Shown piece by piece: positions 6,697 through 9,307 of a DNA stretch of 9,307 nt; position 1 is the stretch's first letter, and each line of letters starts with the position of its first letter. The stretch is taken from contig JAFQPD010000072.1 of NCBI GenBank assembly GCA_017411945.1, forward strand, positions 1-9,307, in the 5' to 3' direction. The stretch is from Mailhella sp. Its GTDB lineage: Bacteria; Desulfobacterota; Desulfovibrionia; Desulfovibrionales; Desulfovibrionaceae. The position numbers and the translations under genes are program-made. Below the pieces are notes generated by a model that worked only from the letters and a program-made list of their open reading frames with translations, had not been told where the DNA came from and made no database searches.

Positions 6697-9307
6697 TTAG
6701 TTAGCGAACTTCTCGCGCTGGGCCTTGAGGGCTTCAGCCTGTTCTTCCCAGGAAGCGAAACCGGCCTGCTGGAGGGCGTCGAACACAGTGGCATCCCAGT
6801 CCCAGGCGGCGTAGGTCACAGGCTTGTGGAAGGTACGGCGGAATTCCAGAAGCTTGCGGCGGACGGATTCTTCGAAGGGAGTGCTGAAAGCGGCGGAAAG
6901 TTCGGCATGGAGCTTGGCCACTTCGGCTTCGTACCAGTTGCGGAAATCGGCAGGAGCAGCGCTCTTGGCGGCTTCGGCATAGCCCTTCTCTTCGAGGAGC
7001 TTCACCAGCTTGGCGGTATGCTGGCGGCCGAGCCAGGCACCGAGTTCGGAGCTGGGGAGGTTCTCAGCTTCAACGGCGGCAAAGTCGGCCTTGGTGCGCA
7101 TATAGGTATCCGGCACCACAGAGGCGGAAACGATGCCGGCAAGGGCGACCATGCCGCGCAGGATGACGCTGTTGGCCACGCCCTGACCGCAGAAGCCGAC
7201 CTTCTTGCAGAACTTCTGGCCGGTGAAGATGGTGGTCAGGATGGCCCACACGACGGCGGGATCTTCTTCGTCGTAGATGTGGGAGAGTTCGGCGTTGTCG
7301 CGGTCGGTGGCGAGCACCATCTGGGTCATGTCGTTGGAGCCGATGGAGAAGCCGTCGAACTCGCTGATGAACTGGCGGGCGAGGATGGCGTTGGAAGGCA
7401 CTTCGGACATGAGCAGGATCTTCAGGCCGTCATCGCCGCTGCGCAGGCCGTGCACGTCGGCAAGGTAGGCGCGCATGGAGCGGGCCTGCTCGATGGTACG
7501 CACGAAGGGCAGCATGAGCATGAGGTTGGTGCCGCCGTACAGGGTGCGGGCGCGCTTGAAGGCTTCGATTTCCCAGTCGTGGATATCGCGGGAAACACCG
7601 CGGTAGCCGAGCATGGGGTTATCTTCGTTGTGTTCGAAGAGGCAGCCGCCAAGCAGGTTGCGGTATTCGTTGCTCTTGAAGTCGGTGGTACGGTACACGA
7701 TGTCCTTGCCGTAGAAAGCCATGGCGAACAGGGCAAGGTTGCGGCCGAGGGTACGGATGTAGTGGTCGCGGCCGGAAACGTGACCGTTGGTGACGATGAG
7801 CTGTTCGATCTTTTCAGGGATGCTGCGGATCTCTTCGATTTCCTTGCCAAGGCGGGTACGAGCAGCAACGCGGCGGCGCATGGCGCCGATGCGGAACAGC
7901 ACTTCCTGCACCAGAGGCTTCTTGGAGGCGGCCTTCACGGCGGCTTCCACTTCTTCCTCAGTCACCTTGGTGTTGGGTTCGTCAGCGCCCATGACCGCGC
8001 GGATGTGGGTGCGCAGGTCGTCGGAGGTCTGGAGAAGATCCTGATTCATCTCAGCGCGCATCATGTATTCGCCCATGAGAGCTTCAGCCTGAGACACGCT
8101 GGACACGTTGGCGTACAAGTTGGCCATGTCCATGAGCTGAACCACGTAGGGCTTGAGCTGAACTTCGGCGAAGGGATTCTGCACCTGACCGACGGCGATC
8201 TGTTCGGACACGCGGCGGCTCACCTGATCGTGCAGTTCGGCAAGGCGGGCCTCCACGAATTCTTCGAGGGTGCCGTTGTCGTAGGCTTCCAGAGCGGCGG
8301 GGTGAGCGCCGATGTTGCCGAGCATGAATTCAGCGCGGAGCAGGCCCACTTCGAAGTCCGGCACATTGCGCAGACGGGAGAGGAACAGAGCCTGATTGAG
8401 GTCGGCAAGGACGATGCCCACGCGGGTGCGGGTGGCAGGCAGCTTGTCCACGTCCATTTCGCCGCCCACGTCGCAGAGGGGCAGAAGGCCACGATAGACG
8501 AGGCCGCGAGTGCCGTCGACGGTCACGGGCTGGCCGTCCATGGCGCGCATGGCAAGGGGATTCTGCACACCGATGACGGCGGCGATACCCAGTTCGCGGG
8601 AGCTGATGGCGGCATGGGAGGTGTCGCCGCCCACGTTGGCGATGATGGCGGAAGCCACGCGCATACCGGGAACCATATCGGGGTCGGTACGTTCGGCGGC
8701 AAGGATGTCGCCGGGCTGGACCTTGTTCAGTTCAAGGGCGGAACGCAGGAAGCGCACCGTACCCTGACCGGCACCACGGGAAGCACCGTTGCCGGAAAGA
8801 AGCACTTCGGCGTTCTTAGCGGCTTCGGGGAGCACTTCCTTGCGGCGCATGAAGATGGTGTGGGGGTATTCGTCGAGTTCGGCGTTCCAGCGGGTCTCGG
8901 GGCGGGCCTGCACGAACCAGAGGCGCTTCTGGTCGTCGATGCAGAATTCGGTATCCATGATGATGCCACCGTAGGCTTTGCTGATGGCGCGCACGCCGCG
9001 GGCGACTTCGATGGGTTCTCCTTCACCGAGGGCCCATTCGTTCACGAGGTCGGCAGGAACGGCTTCGATCTGGGTGCCGCCTTCCTCTTCGTTATAGACC
9101 ATGCGCACGGTCTTGCGGCCCATGAAGCGGAGGACCACGTCGGTACCGTCGTCGCGCTGGAAGACGTAGAACTTATCGGGAGTGACCATGCCGCCCACGA
9201 TGGATTCACCGAGGCCGTAGCTGGAGTCGATGGAAACGAGGTCGTTGCGGGTGGTGCCGCGGCAGCCGGTGGCGGTGTCGGCAGAGAAGGCAGTGCCGGC
9301 CACGACA
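6697..9307 (-). CDS. ppsA: Phosphoenolpyruvate synthase (PpsA-type), enlarged, N-terminus outside window
   Basis: Converts pyruvate, ATP and water to PEP, AMP and phosphate: the gluconeogenic entry from pyruvate. The frame is open to the right edge, so the start and early ATP-binding part are missing; numbering here counts from the codon at 9301-9303. Visible: the rest of the ATP-binding domain (AGTAFSADTATG; SSYGLGESIVGG; ending LWFVQARPET at 129-137), the phosphohistidine domain with GGDTSHAA (His230), and the PEP/pyruvate TIM barrel: GLLRAEFMLGNIGAHP, YRTTDFKSNEY (Arg538), MLGYRGVSR (Arg568), SEVPSN (Glu634), GFSIGSNDMTQ and FCGQG with catalytic Cys705. CGQG marks PpsA rather than pyruvate phosphate dikinase. 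Compared with E. coli PpsA (792 aa), the His-to-Cys distance is about 145 residues longer, and about 120 extra residues follow the barrel. All catalytic residues visible are intact. Confidence 0.92.
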   Translation of the reverse strand, partial: VVAGTAFSADTATGCRGTTRNDLVSIDSSYGLGESIVGGMVTPDKFYVFQRDDGTDVVLRFMGRKTVRMVYNEEEGGTQIEAVPADLVNEWALGEGEPIEVARGVRAISKAYGGIIMDTEFCIDDQKRLWFVQARPETRWNAELDEYPHTIFMRRKEVLPEAAKNAEVLLSGNGASRGAGQGTVRFLRSALELNKVQPGDILAAERTDPDMVPGMRVASAIIANVGGDTSHAAISSRELGIAAVIGVQNPLAMRAMDGQPVTVDGTRGLVYRGLLPLCDVGGEMDVDKLPATRTRVGIVLADLNQALFLSRLRNVPDFEVGLLRAEFMLGNIGAHPAALEAYDNGTLEEFVEARLAELHDQVSRRVSEQIAVGQVQNPFAEVQLKPYVVQLMDMANLYANVSSVSQAEALMGEYMMRAEMNQDLLQTSDDLRTHIRAVMGADEPNTKVTEEEVEAAVKAASKKPLVQEVLFRIGAMRRRVAARTRLGKEIEEIRSIPEKIEQLIVTNGHVSGRDHYIRTLGRNLALFAMAFYGKDIVYRTTDFKSNEYRNLLGGCLFEHNEDNPMLGYRGVSRDIHDWEIEAFKRARTLYGGTNLMLMLPFVRTIEQARSMRAYLADVHGLRSGDDGLKILLMSEVPSNAILARQFISEFDGFSIGSNDMTQMVLATDRDNAELSHIYDEEDPAVVWAILTTIFTGQKFCKKVGFCGQGVANSVILRGMVALAGIVSASVVPDTYMRTKADFAAVEAENLPSSELGAWLGRQHTAKLVKLLEEKGYAEAAKSAAPADFRNWYEAEVAKLHAELSAAFSTPFEESVRRKLLEFRRTFHKPVTYAAWDWDATVFDALQQAGFASWEEQAEALKAQREKFAN

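Noticed and set aside
6697..9307. Pyruvate phosphate dikinase instead of PEP synthase
   Set aside because: The catalytic cysteine motif is FCGQG as in PpsA, not the CGEHGG form of PPDK, and the YRTTDFKSNEY and GFSIGSNDMTQ stretches follow PpsA, although the TSHAA loop is PPDK-like.
1..9307. Mobile element, CRISPR array, tRNA/rRNA or phage genes
   Set aside because: No transposase or integrase motifs, no spaced direct repeats, no tRNA-like cloverleaf or rRNA sequence seen; the window is almost fully occupied by five ordinary chromosomal genes.

Overview
The window is GC-rich chromosomal DNA with dense, mostly complete genes from a Gram-negative (two-membrane) bacterium. Outer-envelope biology is shown by an RND efflux pump and its periplasmic adaptor lipoprotein. 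The base composition, the codon style and an enlarged PEP synthase remind me of Desulfovibrionaceae (Desulfovibrio/Bilophila-like sulfidogens). That assignment is an inference from memory and was not tested.

Layout: (1) 2-4269, minus strand: a two-gene efflux operon, adaptor lipoprotein followed after 2 nt by an AcrB/MexB-type RND (HAE1) pump. No TolC-like outer-membrane channel lies inside the window. (2) 4270-4481: a 212-nt divergent control region. It holds a good extended -10 promoter reading left into the pump operon, a weaker promoter reading right that overlaps it, and a perfect 9+9 bp inverted repeat centred about 60 bp upstream of the predicted pump transcription start. (3) 4482-6562, plus strand: an OmpR-family response regulator and an EnvZ-like membrane histidine kinase, 8 nt apart. 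(4) 6563-6696: a convergent intergenic region with a two-way intrinsic terminator and a second 13-bp hairpin just past the stop of the next gene. (5) 6697-9307, minus strand: most of a phosphoenolpyruvate synthase that runs off the right edge. It carries an internal insert and a C-terminal extension compared with E. coli PpsA.

How they fit together: the simplest reading is that the two-component system senses something in the periplasm and controls the divergent RND operon through the shared region, possibly through the palindrome. The PEP synthase is a separate metabolic gene (pyruvate to PEP, gluconeogenic) insulated by the terminator. I see no mobile element, CRISPR array, tRNA, rRNA or clearly new multi-gene system. 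The points most worth checking are the divergent control region and the enlarged PEP synthase.
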